Assembly (NCBI GenBank): GCA_019694465.1 | Contig: JAIBBV010000027.1 | Span: forward strand, 1-46,869 | Length of the DNA: 46,869 nt | Origin: Oligoflexia bacterium | GTDB taxonomy: Bacteria > Bdellovibrionota_C > UBA2361 > JAFLCA01 | Direction of reading: 5' to 3' | Part shown: positions 35,282-44,132 of the stretch, in pieces | Numbering within the stretch: position 1 is the first letter of the stretch | How the letters are laid out: each line of letters starts with the position of its first letter | Made by a program: the position numbers and the translations under genes | The notes under the pieces: generated by a model | Told to the model about the DNA's origin: nothing | Seen by the model: only the letters and a program-made list of their open reading frames with translations | Database searches by the model: none

Positions 35282-36220
35282 ATGGCCCGTAAAAAGGCGC
35301 GTTTTGAGACTCTCGTAACTGGGGATACGATTGGGCTAATCGCGACTTCGTCTCCGAGCGAAGCTGCCCGCTTTGAGCGTGGGGTAGAGTGGATTAAGGG
35401 GCAAGGCTTTAAGGTTAAGGTAGCGCTGGATCCCTGCGCACAGTACGGAAAACACGATTTTTTGTTTTCAAGTGATAGTCCTGAGCAGCGTATCAAGGCA
35501 CTTAAGGAATTATTCGCCGATCCCCAGGTTCGCTTTATAATGGCAGTGCGTGGTGCGTATGGCTCGATGGAGCTGCTAAAAAAACTTCCATTCGCCTCAT
35601 TACGCCGCAATCCTAAGCCCTTCGTTGGTTTTTCCGACACCACGGCGTTACTTGTTTCTCTGAATCAGAGGGCTGGCATTCCTACTATTCACGGCCCGTC
35701 GCTAGAATCTATAGCCAAGATTGGAAGCGATCCAAAAGTCGAAGAGAATATTCGGCGTTTGTTGGCGTATCTAGGTGGCTCGGACCTCCCTCCTTTTGAA
35801 GGCCATCAGCTGCAGCCGCTTGGCAAGCGCGATCGAGCCAAGGGCAAGATCTTGGCTGGCAACTTGTCTGTGTTGACGGGGCTACTTGGCACACCATTTG
35901 CTCCAAAGTTTGCAGGGCACATACTATTTATTGAAGAGGCCGGTGAGAGTCCCTTTCGAGTTCATCGCATGCTCTTACAGCTTAAGCTTGCGGGTGCATT
36001 CAGTAAGTTAAGAGGCGTTGTTTTCGGGGTGCTTGATACTTGCGTGCATCCACGTGGGCTAGGGCCAAGTGTTCAGGATGTTATCTCCGATATTTTTCGA
36101 GGTGAGACTTGCCCGGTGTTCCTTGGAGCTCCTTTCGGGCATGGGACGTTGAATCGCTTTTTGCCAATTGGTGTAGAAGGAAGCATAAAAGCTGGAATGC
36201 TTGAGCTTACGGGCCGCTGA
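35282..36220 (+). CDS. LD-carboxypeptidase (peptidase family S66, LdcA-like)
   Basis: 312 aa, ATG with AAGG upstream. S66 enzymes remove the terminal D-Ala from murein tetrapeptides in the cytosol during cell-wall recycling. The N-terminal Rossmann-like part has GDTIGLIATSSPS, then MAVRGAYGSMELL with likely nucleophile S95, and PKPFVGFSDTTALL. The C-terminal part has ILAGNLSVLTGLLGTP, ILFIEEAGESPFRVHRML with the catalytic Glu, and a final PFGHG carrying the catalytic His. No signal peptide. With the NagZ-like enzyme at 15.2 kb it gives two peptidoglycan-recycling functions in the window. Confidence 0.9.
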   Translation: MARKKARFETLVTGDTIGLIATSSPSEAARFERGVEWIKGQGFKVKVALDPCAQYGKHDFLFSSDSPEQRIKALKELFADPQVRFIMAVRGAYGSMELLKKLPFASLRRNPKPFVGFSDTTALLVSLNQRAGIPTIHGPSLESIAKIGSDPKVEENIRRLLAYLGGSDLPPFEGHQLQPLGKRDRAKGKILAGNLSVLTGLLGTPFAPKFAGHILFIEEAGESPFRVHRMLLQLKLAGAFSKLRGVVFGVLDTCVHPRGLGPSVQDVISDIFRGETCPVFLGAPFGHGTLNRFLPIGVEGSIKAGMLELTGR

Positions 36221-36239
36221 TGCCAGTAGCTGTGCTGCC

Positions 36240-36263
36240 AGCGGGGCTAATCTGGGCCCCGCT
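36240..36263 (+). terminator. Intrinsic terminator after LD-carboxypeptidase gene
   Basis: AGCGGGGC and GCCCCGCT form an 8-bp G/C-rich stem with an 8-base loop, followed by a moderate T/C-rich run, 20 bases after the stop. Confidence 0.7.
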
Positions 36264-36500
36264 ACTCTTCCTATAAATTTCCTAGAACGCCCTAACGAGT
36301 CTTGAACCTGTGGGCTGCTTTGTCCTACAGTATCGAGGCGATTAGGACCTAATCTTTATAAGATTGCTTCTAGGGAAGCACTGAACAAGTGCCCTCTGCT
36401 GCAAAGTTGGATTCTGTGAGTGCTTAGAATTTAGTGGGCTTTGTTGACGGATCGCTGCGCTTTCAAGTCACTCGTAGCCGTTAATAAGCGATAAACTAGT

Positions 36501-37679
36501 ATGCCAGCAGTTCCCGGCAAATCTCTGCGCCAAATTAACCCGGAAATTTTCGGCGAGGTCTCAACTTATTTGCGGCAGGGGGCTGAGGATGGAGTATTTC
36601 CAGGTGCCGTGCTGTTGGTTGGGCGTGCTGGTCAGGTCCTACACCGCGAAAGTGTTGGTGTGCGATCGCTTGAAGGGGAGCAGGCCCAGAATTTAACCCA
36701 CCCTGATCTTGTTTATGACGTAGCTGGTCTAACCCAAATTATGGTTACTGCTTCATTGATGATGAAGCTGGTCGAAGCAGAGCAGGTGAGGCTAGAGGAT
36801 CGAGTATCTCGTTATATCCAGAGCTTTGGAGTTCTTGGCAAATCTCCTATTACAGTTGCGCAAGTCTTGAGCCATCGCTCAGGTTTGCCCAGTTGGATGC
36901 CATTCTATGAGGATCTACTGCGAGAGAATGCCGGCGCGCGGATGGGGATCTTAACCAGTAAAGGTGCGCGTGAGTTTATTTACAATCAGATTAATCGAGC
37001 CGAATTAGACTTCGAGCCTGGTAGCAAGCAAATTTACTCGGATGTGGGGTTTATCCTGCTTGGCCATTTAGTTGAAATTCTGACAGGCACAAGCTTTGAG
37101 CGCGCTGCCCAGCGCTTAGTCTTCCAACCACTAGGTTTAAAGAGCACGAGCTTTATTGACTTGTCTTTGGTGAAGCGGCGTGGAATCGCACCGGTTGCAA
37201 CAATGATTGCTCCTACTGAGCAGTGTAGTTGGCGTAAGCGCATGTTGTGCGGTGAAGTGCATGATGACAATGCTTGGGCGATGGGAGGAATCTCTGGTCA
37301 CTCAGGGTTGTTCTCGAATGCAGCCGATATTCATCGCTTTGCCACTGAGATGCTAGATGCTGCGCGCGGGCAAAGCACGTTCGTCCCGAAGAATGTTGTA
37401 CGTCTTTTTTGGGCCCCAACCGTGGAAGGTCAGGCCACTGGATGGCGTTTTGGCTGGGATTCCCCGAGCGACGAAAATGAAATGGTAGATGTCGGATTTG
37501 GTAAGTACGCAGTTGGGATGAATGGCCTGACTGGCTGTTCGTTGTGGATTGATCCGGAGATGGGGCTCGACATTGTATTCCTGTGTAATCGAGTTCACCC
37601 CACCAGCAATAACAAGAAGATCCGCGGCTTCAGACCTGGCCTGCACAGCGCAATCCTTAAAGCTGTGCGCTCTTTGTAG
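36501..37679 (+). CDS. Beta-lactamase/serine-hydrolase-fold protein lacking the SxxK motif (probable pseudoenzyme)
   Basis: 392 aa, ATG at 36501. The fold is that of class C-like serine hydrolases and esterases (Beta-lactamase family, PF00144): VFPGAVLLVGRAGQVLHRES, DRVSRYIQSF, the VLSHRSGLPSW segment, KQIYSDVGFILLGHLVE (YxN position read as Y179-S-D), FEPL-like VFQPLGLKSTSF and GISGHSGLFSNAADI. At the active site, where the family has AS(L)TK, the sequence reads AGLTQ at 75-79: nucleophile Ser is G76 and the Lys base is Q79. The enzyme should be inactive as a hydrolase of the normal type. The frame is intact and the protein otherwise well preserved, so it may have a binding or regulatory role. 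It sits 50 bases before prfA. No signal peptide. Confidence 0.8.
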   Translation: MPAVPGKSLRQINPEIFGEVSTYLRQGAEDGVFPGAVLLVGRAGQVLHRESVGVRSLEGEQAQNLTHPDLVYDVAGLTQIMVTASLMMKLVEAEQVRLEDRVSRYIQSFGVLGKSPITVAQVLSHRSGLPSWMPFYEDLLRENAGARMGILTSKGAREFIYNQINRAELDFEPGSKQIYSDVGFILLGHLVEILTGTSFERAAQRLVFQPLGLKSTSFIDLSLVKRRGIAPVATMIAPTEQCSWRKRMLCGEVHDDNAWAMGGISGHSGLFSNAADIHRFATEMLDAARGQSTFVPKNVVRLFWAPTVEGQATGWRFGWDSPSDENEMVDVGFGKYAVGMNGLTGCSLWIDPEMGLDIVFLCNRVHPTSNNKKIRGFRPGLHSAILKAVRSL

Positions 37680-37730
37680 CTACGCTCAATCTTAAATCTA
37701 GATTTTCACATTTTAAGGTGAAGAGGACCT

Positions 37731-38837
37731 ATGTGGGATAAATTGGCTCAAGTTGAAGAGCGTTTTGAGGAACTAGGCGAGAAGCTATCGTCGCCGGAAA
37801 CAATTAAAGATCGTGCTCTATTTCAGAAGCTTTCCAAGGAACACGCTGACATGCGTGAAATTGTTGAGACCTTCAGGGCTTATCGAGAAGCGAAAGAGGA
37901 GCTTGCAGGAAGCATGGCTATCATTGAGGCCGGCGAAGAGGCGGAGCTCGTCGAGATCGCGCAAGAAGAGGTGCAGCTTTTAAAGGGTGAACTGGAAGCG
38001 TTTGAGAAGAAGCTAAAAGTTCTGCTGGTGCCCAAAGATCCCAATGACGACAAGAACGTGATCATGGAAATTCGTGCCGGCGCCGGTGGCGATGAGGCTG
38101 GCATTTTTGTGGGCGATTTGCTGCGAATGTATACGCGCTATATCGAAGCGCGTGGCTGGCGCATTGAGCTACTAAGCGTGAGCGATGCGGGCGCAGGTGG
38201 CTTTAAGGAAGTGATTGCGATGGTCACTGGGCGAGGCGCCTATTCACGCTTTAAGTTTGAGCGTGGTGTTCACCGCGTGCAGCGTGTGCCTAAGACAGAG
38301 GCAGCTGGGCGCATTCATACTTCTACCGTTACCGTAGCGGTACTTCCGGAGGCGGAAGAGGTTGAGATTCAAATTGATCAAAAGGATCTGCGCATTGACG
38401 TTTATCGTTCAAGTGGTCCAGGTGGTCAGAGCGTTAATACTACTGACTCAGCCGTGCGCATAACGCATATTCCAACCGGTATTGTTGTGGCCATGCAGGA
38501 TGAGAAATCACAGATTAAGAACCGTGAGAAGGCCATGCGCGTTCTAAGAGCTCGTTTGTACGAAAAGAAATGTGAAGAACAGGAAGCTGCTCGGCGCGCC
38601 GATCGCCGCAGCCAGGTTGGAACTGGCGATCGATCAGAAAAGGTGCGTACTTACAATTTCCCGCAGTCGCGGCTAACCGATCATCGCATTGGGCTATCTT
38701 TGTACAATCTTTCCTCGATTTTGGAAGGGGATCTCGATCCGGTAATTGAACCTTTAATCGCCAACGCCCAGGCTGAGGCACTGCAAGGCGAGGGGGCTGC
38801 GCCTAGGTCACAAGCAGCTGAGGACGACGAGGCATGA
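37731..38837 (+). CDS. prfA: Peptide chain release factor 1
   Basis: 368 aa, ATG with AGAGGA upstream. RF1 ends translation at UAA and UAG. The GGQ motif is at 231-233 ([17 protein letters not shown]), and the recognition region reads [15 protein letters not shown], which matches RF1 (PxT) and not RF2 (SPF). The coiled N-terminal domain and C-terminal [15 protein letters not shown] are normal. The Q of GGQ is the residue methylated by PrmC, whose gene follows with a 4-base overlap. Confidence 0.96.
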   Translation: MWDKLAQVEERFEELGEKLSSPETIKDRALFQKLSKEHADMREIVETFRAYREAKEELAGSMAIIEAGEEAELVEIAQEEVQLLKGELEAFEKKLKVLLVPKDPNDDKNVIMEIRAGAGGDEAGIFVGDLLRMYTRYIEARGWRIELLSVSDAGAGGFKEVIAMVTGRGAYSRFKFERGVHRVQRVPKTEAAGRIHTSTVTVAVLPEAEEVEIQIDQKDLRIDVYRSSGPGGQSVNTTDSAVRITHIPTGIVVAMQDEKSQIKNREKAMRVLRARLYEKKCEEQEAARRADRRSQVGTGDRSEKVRTYNFPQSRLTDHRIGLSLYNLSSILEGDLDPVIEPLIANAQAEALQGEGAAPRSQAAEDDEA

Positions 38838-39694
38838 CCCTAAAAGAGGCGCTGATCAAGGGCGCCGAAGTTTTGCGTACGTATTCAGAGTCCCCCCGGC
38901 TGGATGCTGATATCCTCATGAGCTTCATGTTGGGAGTACCCAAGATTAAGCTCTTTTCAGAGTGGCATAGAGTTTTAAGCGCTGACGAACAAGCCAAATT
39001 TTTTGACTTTATAGAGAGGCGCCGTAAGCATGAGCCAGTAGCCTATATAACTGGGACAAAGGAATTCTTTGCGCGAGACTTCGTTGTCAGCCCAAGTGTG
39101 CTTGTGCCACGGCCAGACACAGAGCTTTTGGTGGAAAAGGCGCTTGAATTGGCTGCCAACATGCAGCAGCCGCGAATAGTAGATCTTGGTACTGGCTCTG
39201 GCTGCATTATAGTTTCTGTAATTGCTTGCTTACGAGCAAAAGGCGTTACTGCGAGTGGAGTGGCGGTTGATGTGAGCGCCGCAGCGCTGGCAGTAGCAAA
39301 GGAAAATGCTTCACGCCATGATTGCTTAGAAATGATTGAGTTCGTGCAGGGCTCATGGCTAGACGGTGTGCATGGACCATCTGATCTGATACTTTCTAAT
39401 CCCCCCTACATTGCAGAATCTGACAGAAGAATTAGTAAAGAACTCAACTTTGAGCCGCGCCAGGCGCTTTTTTCTGGGCCAACTGGATTAGAATGTGTTC
39501 TGCATCTTCTGGAAAGTGTGCCAGATTACTTAAAGCCTGGCGGCGCCTTTCTATGCGAGACTGGCGCAGGACAACATCAGGATATTGAGCGAGCCTTGTC
39601 TGCGCGTCATCGGCCTGGATATCACAGTGAATATTTTCGCGACCTAGCAGGAAATGAGCGACTGGTTGCTCTTTTCAAGGAACCTTTAAAGTAA
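38834..39694 (+). CDS. prmC: Release-factor glutamine methyltransferase
   Basis: 286 aa, ATG in the ATGA overlap with prfA. N5-glutamine methyltransferase that modifies the GGQ of release factors using SAM. The N-terminal helical domain has [13 protein letters not shown], then [10 protein letters not shown], the SAM motif [12 protein letters not shown], and catalytic NPPY at 189-192 (LILSNPPYI). The length is normal for the family. Confidence 0.95.
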   Translation: MTLKEALIKGAEVLRTYSESPRLDADILMSFMLGVPKIKLFSEWHRVLSADEQAKFFDFIERRRKHEPVAYITGTKEFFARDFVVSPSVLVPRPDTELLVEKALELAANMQQPRIVDLGTGSGCIIVSVIACLRAKGVTASGVAVDVSAAALAVAKENASRHDCLEMIEFVQGSWLDGVHGPSDLILSNPPYIAESDRRISKELNFEPRQALFSGPTGLECVLHLLESVPDYLKPGGAFLCETGAGQHQDIERALSARHRPGYHSEYFRDLAGNERLVALFKEPLK

Positions 39695-40155
39695 TGCCAT
39701 GCTGCAAAACTTGCCGAGCTCAGTTTGAAGGAGAGGGCGCGCTTTGCCCTAAATGCTTAGGGCTTGTGTTGGACCTAAGTCGCGAAGGATTGAATGAGGC
39801 GCTTAATCAACCACACAGGAATACATGTCTTAAAATTCTGACCGCCGTATGTGGTCTGATGTTTATGGTTGTGGCTTGGCTTGTGATGCAATACCCAAGC
39901 GCAGAATTGGTAGACATTTTTGCTTTTGCCGCTGTGTTTGGCCTTCTAATTTGTGGTCTGGCCTTTGAGTCGATTTTTAGAAGTGATGATGGGCAAAAAT
40001 GGGAGCCACGTAGATTTCCCTATCGCTACCGCATGAATTATCCAACGTTCACTTCACCGGAGGCCATTATTTCGGTAGCTTTGGCGTTACTTGTATTTTT
40101 CGCGCATATGCTTGTGCGATCCCATACTATTTTCCACTTTTTTCAATCCAGGTAG
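39694..40155 (+). CDS. Zinc-ribbon membrane protein, unknown
   Basis: 153 aa; its ATG shares one base with the prmC stop, so it is co-translated with prfA-prmC. C4xxC7 and C18xxC21 make an N-terminal zinc ribbon; three hydrophobic stretches at about 50-66, 75-90 and 128-145 follow. It has the plan of the protein at 27884-28528 but little sequence similarity beyond that. Function unknown. Confidence 0.7.
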   Translation: MPCCKTCRAQFEGEGALCPKCLGLVLDLSREGLNEALNQPHRNTCLKILTAVCGLMFMVVAWLVMQYPSAELVDIFAFAAVFGLLICGLAFESIFRSDDGQKWEPRRFPYRYRMNYPTFTSPEAIISVALALLVFFAHMLVRSHTIFHFFQSR

Positions 40156-40542
40156 TTAGCGCGCTTTGCATCTAAATTTGCCTGAGCCGAGCGCGAGCTG
40201 AAGCGGTGCTTGACCGACCTGGACGACGCGGATAATCAAGCGCTACGAGAAGTTCGTAAGAAAATCTGGGAGCGCAGCCCGATGTCGATAGTCCAGAGCT
40301 GGTTACAACTAATTAGTTCTTCTCGCTTTTGTCCCTCACAGCTTGGGTTCTTAATAGAAATACCTAGCGTTGAAAGATCGCTTCAGAGCGTAAAGGATCA
40401 GTTTGCCCAAGGCGATAATTTTAATGCGGGTAATTTGAAGTGTTTAGTGAGAGTTACGCCGCGAGATGGATGGAAACATAAGTGTTCTCCTCACGGAGAA
40501 ACACGCAAGTGTTGCTACAAATCTTTATCATGAGATGCCTAG
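40156..40542 (+). other. Region with possible gene remnant before the pilin operon
   Basis: A plus frame from 40186 to 40533 (no ATG near its start; first possible start TTG at 40210) opens with a charged, helix-like stretch (ERELKRCLTDLDDADNQAL and KKIWERSP) that looks coding. It then loses protein-like character in the last 30 codons. It may be the tail of a broken gene or a chance frame. An imperfect hairpin, GTGTTCTCC with GGAGAAACAC, lies at about 40484-40506 and could be a leader structure or terminator just before the pilin genes. Confidence 0.25.
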
Positions 40543-41067
40543 ATGATTGAGCGCATAGCAGATAAGAGCAGAATTCTGCACGTAATGCGTGGCTTCACAC
40601 TGTTGGAAGTCCTTGTCGCTCTTTGCCTGCTAGGCATGTTAACCGCCACCGCCGTCCCCTGGGTTACAAAAATGAAGGGTTCGTTTGATCGAAGAAACGC
40701 ACGGCAAGGATTTGAATTTGACATAAGACGTGCCCGCTCAGAAGCGCTCTCGAAGGGGGTGCGGGTTGTAATTACTGTCGCTGCAAATCATAAGAGCTAT
40801 ACGATAGGACGAGACGTGCTGCCCTACGATACAGCGAATGGAAACCCAGATACTGTGCTTTCAGTCACTGATTTGCCTGACAACGTAACCCTATCTTTTT
40901 CTGGTAGTGGGACTGACGCCAATAAGCTCATTTTTACTTCGAGAGGTTTCCTTTCCGACATTGCTGGGAATCGCAACACATCTCAAAAGGTAGCGACGCT
41001 TTCGTACGATGGAGGCGCATTTGCAACTGTGACGGTATATCCCGTTGGAGTGGCAGATTTTAGTTGA
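40543..41067 (+). CDS. Type IV pilus minor pseudopilin, FimT/GspH-like
   Basis: 174 aa from the ATG at 40543; the ATG at 40585 (MRGFTLLEVL) would give a short leader typical of prepilins. The prepilin peptidase and N-methylation site is G/FTLLEVL, with Glu5, followed by a hydrophobic helix (ALCLLGMLTATAV) and a helix reading RRARSEALSKG, typical of FimT/GspH, then a beta-rich domain. Minor pilins prime pilus assembly at the tip. It overlaps the next gene's region by a few bases and heads the operon. Confidence 0.85.
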   Translation: MIERIADKSRILHVMRGFTLLEVLVALCLLGMLTATAVPWVTKMKGSFDRRNARQGFEFDIRRARSEALSKGVRVVITVAANHKSYTIGRDVLPYDTANGNPDTVLSVTDLPDNVTLSFSGSGTDANKLIFTSRGFLSDIAGNRNTSQKVATLSYDGGAFATVTVYPVGVADFS

Positions 41068-41078
41068 GAGAGTTTTCA

Positions 41079-41491
41079 ATGGTTGTAAGAAGAAGGAATG
41101 CTAACGACGAGCTTGGTCATGAAAATGATCAAGGCTTTGCGCTGATGGAAACGCTCGTTGGTATAGTCTTGTTTGCGATTGTGGGGTTGGCCTTTGCAAA
41201 TTCCATCATCGTTGGCTACAAATTGCGGCAGCGCATGTTACATCGTTCCACCGCCTTACAAGTGGCCTCCGATGAGTGGAGCGTCAGGCACGTTTGCGGG
41301 CGAGTAATTTAGTTGCTGGAACAACAACTACTACAATTACCAAGAACAGAATGCGCTTTCAGCAGGTAGTGACCATCACCTCTACCGCAGCGGGTGGCTT
41401 TGACATTTCTGTAGTGGTAACCGACTTGAATTCTAAGATTGGCGGTTCGATTCAGTTACAAAACACACTTATTCCATATGGGAGCACGTAG
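41079..41491 (+). pseudogene. Minor pilin PilV-like, split by a frameshift
   Basis: The ATG at 41079 (GAGAG upstream) starts a protein with the prepilin motif GFALMETLVGIVLFAIVG and a helix ending LHRSTALQVASDE; this frame hits TAG at 41312. From about 41276 another frame continues as ERQARLRASNL, then a Thr-rich beta stretch ending LIPYGST at 41491, just 3 bases before the next pilin gene. Joining the two gives a full PilV-like protein of about 137 aa. One missing base near GATGAGTGGAG at 41271-41281 would explain it (GATGAG-A-TGGAG gives DEME, the usual helix continuation). Either a real loss-of-function mutation, a sequencing or assembly error, or, less likely, a programmed -1 shift. Confidence 0.75.
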
Positions 41492-41494
41492 CAG

Positions 41495-42532
41495 ATGATG
41501 AGTAAGTGCAACCGTAGTGGTGAATTGGGCTCGATGCTGCTGGAGATCTTGGTATCACTGGGCATTACTAGTGTGATTTTGGCAGCGGTAGTTAACGCAG
41601 TTACAGAAACAGCTCGGCAAGCTAAGGATAATGAAGTTATCTCCCGCACAAATGAAGTGGCCAGGGCTATTCTTGATACGATCGCCTTCGACGTGCGTCT
41701 AGTCGGAGCTGGAATGCCGATGGGCCAAGCAGCTTTCCCTATGGAGTCCTATACACCTGTCACGCCACCAGGAATTCAATGGTCGAGTACAACTTCAGCT
41801 ACTGCCCAGGTGAGGCTGGGGGATGCGGCCTGGCCAATTTTGCCGGGCTCCGATGCTACACATCTTTACCTTAGGCTAAATGAGCGTGGCATCGAGACTG
41901 TGCTGGCGAATGACTATGACCCGGGCTCAGGCTCGCTTACCTTCACAGTGCTCGACGTAAGCGATTTCGTAGTCGGTGATGTGGTCTACATTTCTGATCG
42001 CAGAGAAAATGGATCTGCTGGTTTGCGTGGTTTGGTAGCTAGCGTGAACACGGGCGCAAAGCAAATAACTATATCTGGCACGAGCGGACCAAATTATCCT
42101 AGCGGAACAATTTTTGGTGCCGGTAGTTCAGTAAATAGGGTTTCAACTGTTTCGTATGTTTCAGTTGGTGGCGCGACTGGAATTCAGATGGCGATAAGCG
42201 ATTATGATTCTACGCTAAGGACGATTTACCCAAACAGTAGCTTCAGTCTGGTGTATAAGAATCGCACTTCTGGAACTGCCATGACCATGCCGACAACGGC
42301 GGATGACCTGTGTAATTTTCTACCGCCTGTACCGGCAACAGGAATAGGCTCAGACCCTTGCGGAGTCGCGCAATCGACAACGGTGCCATCCACCAACAAA
42401 GACATTACCGACCTGGCTTCAATTGTGATTACGGTAAGCGTAAATAGCAAGAAACCGCTCACCACTGGTTCAATTTACACAGCAACGGCTACGCAAGAAG
42501 TGAGTCTGAGAAATTTTTTAATTAGCTATTAG
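41495..42532 (+). CDS. Minor pilin PilW-like
   Basis: 345 aa, ATG at 41495 (GGGAG upstream, second ATG next). The prepilin-like site is GS-MLLEILVSLGITSVIL with Glu5, and the helix continues as in PilW, with an early ARAILDTIAFDVRLVGAGMP segment that is typical of PilW (region following the helix reads LxxDLRxAGY). The C-terminal domain is beta-rich, Thr/Ser-rich. Part of the fimT-pilV-pilW-pilX operon. Confidence 0.82.
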   Translation: MMSKCNRSGELGSMLLEILVSLGITSVILAAVVNAVTETARQAKDNEVISRTNEVARAILDTIAFDVRLVGAGMPMGQAAFPMESYTPVTPPGIQWSSTTSATAQVRLGDAAWPILPGSDATHLYLRLNERGIETVLANDYDPGSGSLTFTVLDVSDFVVGDVVYISDRRENGSAGLRGLVASVNTGAKQITISGTSGPNYPSGTIFGAGSSVNRVSTVSYVSVGGATGIQMAISDYDSTLRTIYPNSSFSLVYKNRTSGTAMTMPTTADDLCNFLPPVPATGIGSDPCGVAQSTTVPSTNKDITDLASIVITVSVNSKKPLTTGSIYTATATQEVSLRNFLISY

Positions 42533-42546
42533 TAGAGGTACTCGAT

Positions 42547-44061
42547 ATGCAGTTCAAAAATCGAAGAAGAGGCACTTCTGCTGGATTCACCTTACCCTCG
42601 GTCGTAATATTTCTAGTTATATGCACTACTGTCCTGGTTGGCTGGGCAAAATATTCGATGTCCACCACGCGCACTGTTGGTGCTGATAGAATAAGAACAA
42701 CAACTTACAATCAGGCCGAAAAGGGGCTGAACGTGGCTGTATCTTGGCTGCGTGATCATTCAACAGAGATGTTTTCACTCTTCACGCAAGCGAACTTTTG
42801 CAATAACTTTACCCGCAGCGCTAGTCCGGCATTCAGCACCAATGATCCAAGTACCGGTAGTTTCGCTGTTCCTAGTCGAATCCGTTGGGTTGCGGCCAAT
42901 ACTTCATCCCCACTTCTCACAAACAGCGCAGCATTAGGGACTACAAGTTTTCAAAGTGTGGGGGCGTTTAACACAGTTAGTTCATTTAACGCGCTAAATT
43001 TTGGAGGCGATTCAGTAAAAATTACACTTGTTGATGCTTTGCCTGTAACAACTACTGCCACTACCACCTGTCCTGGTATTACCACCGACTTTTACCCGGT
43101 ATTTAGAATTGATTCCATGACGGGCAATCAGTCTGGTTCTAGGGTGTTTGGCTATGTAAGCGGAGATATGCAGCAAAGCGGCGGCCTGCCAGGCTTCCAG
43201 GGCGAGACAACAATTAGCCAAGCTCAGGACTGTGCCTCCTTTAATTTTACTGGCCCACCGCCTGCTAATGTCGCTACCGCCCAGCAACGTGCGCAGTGCA
43301 TGATTGCCTCGCAAGGTAATATTTCTTTTGCCAACAACGCTGAAGTTTATGGAACAGCGACGGCAGGCGGCAGTATCACCACTGGTCACGTGTGTGGCAC
43401 TATCCCATCAATCCCGTGCACGCCGACTAACGGTAGCCCAAATACTAGCGTGTCCGATCCCTTCGCCGGGCGCAGCAATCCATTTGCAGCAGGCAATTGG
43501 TGCTCATCGCATGCTTCAGCAGGCCCTTTGGTTCCTACATGTGGATCGGCTGTGCCAATGAGCCCTCCGGCTAATGGCGCATGCAACACCAGCTTTATTC
43601 TCCCCAATAATTGCAGCGTAGTTCTTGGCGCTGGCACATATTATATCAACGGGACATTGAGCTTCGGTAATAATGCAGCACTCAGGCTACCTTCCCTGGC
43701 TACGCTAGGAAGTGGAAAGGTGATCATTCACTTCTCGTCGGTTCCAGTATCTGGTGGTTGGTCGACCATTAATGCGAACAATACTGTGAACACAACTGCT
43801 CCGCCTTCGCGCATGGAGCTAAACTATTGGGGGAATCAGCAATTAAAGCTCAATGGTAATTCAAATTTCGCGATGGCTTTCTGGGCTCCTAACGCACTTG
43901 TGCAGCTTCAAGGTAACACCAATTACTATGGGGCGTTGTTAGCCAAGACATTAAACAATACTGGAAGTGCCAATATGATCTACGACGAGTCGATGGGCTT
44001 TAACCCTGTGACTACTGATGTGACATACGCGATACGAAATGTGGAAGAGACTTATCGCTAG
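42547..44061 (+). CDS. PilX-like pilus assembly protein with large C-terminal domain
   Basis: 504 aa, ATG with AGAGG upstream. A short basic leader and hydrophobic helix (GFTLPSVVIFLVICTTVLVGW), then a helix with QAEKGLNVAVSWL as in the PilX N-terminal domain. The site has Pro where the prepilin Glu5 would be, as in the PilX group that lacks the normal methylation residue. After a Cys- and Thr-rich middle, the last 150 residues (NYYGALLAK, YDESMGF) resemble the beta-helix-like domain found at the end of many PilX proteins (DUF7305 type). Last gene of the minor pilin operon. Confidence 0.78.
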   Translation: MQFKNRRRGTSAGFTLPSVVIFLVICTTVLVGWAKYSMSTTRTVGADRIRTTTYNQAEKGLNVAVSWLRDHSTEMFSLFTQANFCNNFTRSASPAFSTNDPSTGSFAVPSRIRWVAANTSSPLLTNSAALGTTSFQSVGAFNTVSSFNALNFGGDSVKITLVDALPVTTTATTTCPGITTDFYPVFRIDSMTGNQSGSRVFGYVSGDMQQSGGLPGFQGETTISQAQDCASFNFTGPPPANVATAQQRAQCMIASQGNISFANNAEVYGTATAGGSITTGHVCGTIPSIPCTPTNGSPNTSVSDPFAGRSNPFAAGNWCSSHASAGPLVPTCGSAVPMSPPANGACNTSFILPNNCSVVLGAGTYYINGTLSFGNNAALRLPSLATLGSGKVIIHFSSVPVSGGWSTINANNTVNTTAPPSRMELNYWGNQQLKLNGNSNFAMAFWAPNALVQLQGNTNYYGALLAKTLNNTGSANMIYDESMGFNPVTTDVTYAIRNVEETYR

Positions 44062-44132
44062 GATTGTTTCGCCGTACAAGTCGGATATTAATTGCTTAAT
44101 TGCTGGGCGTTAGCGTGCGCCTGTAGAGCGGC

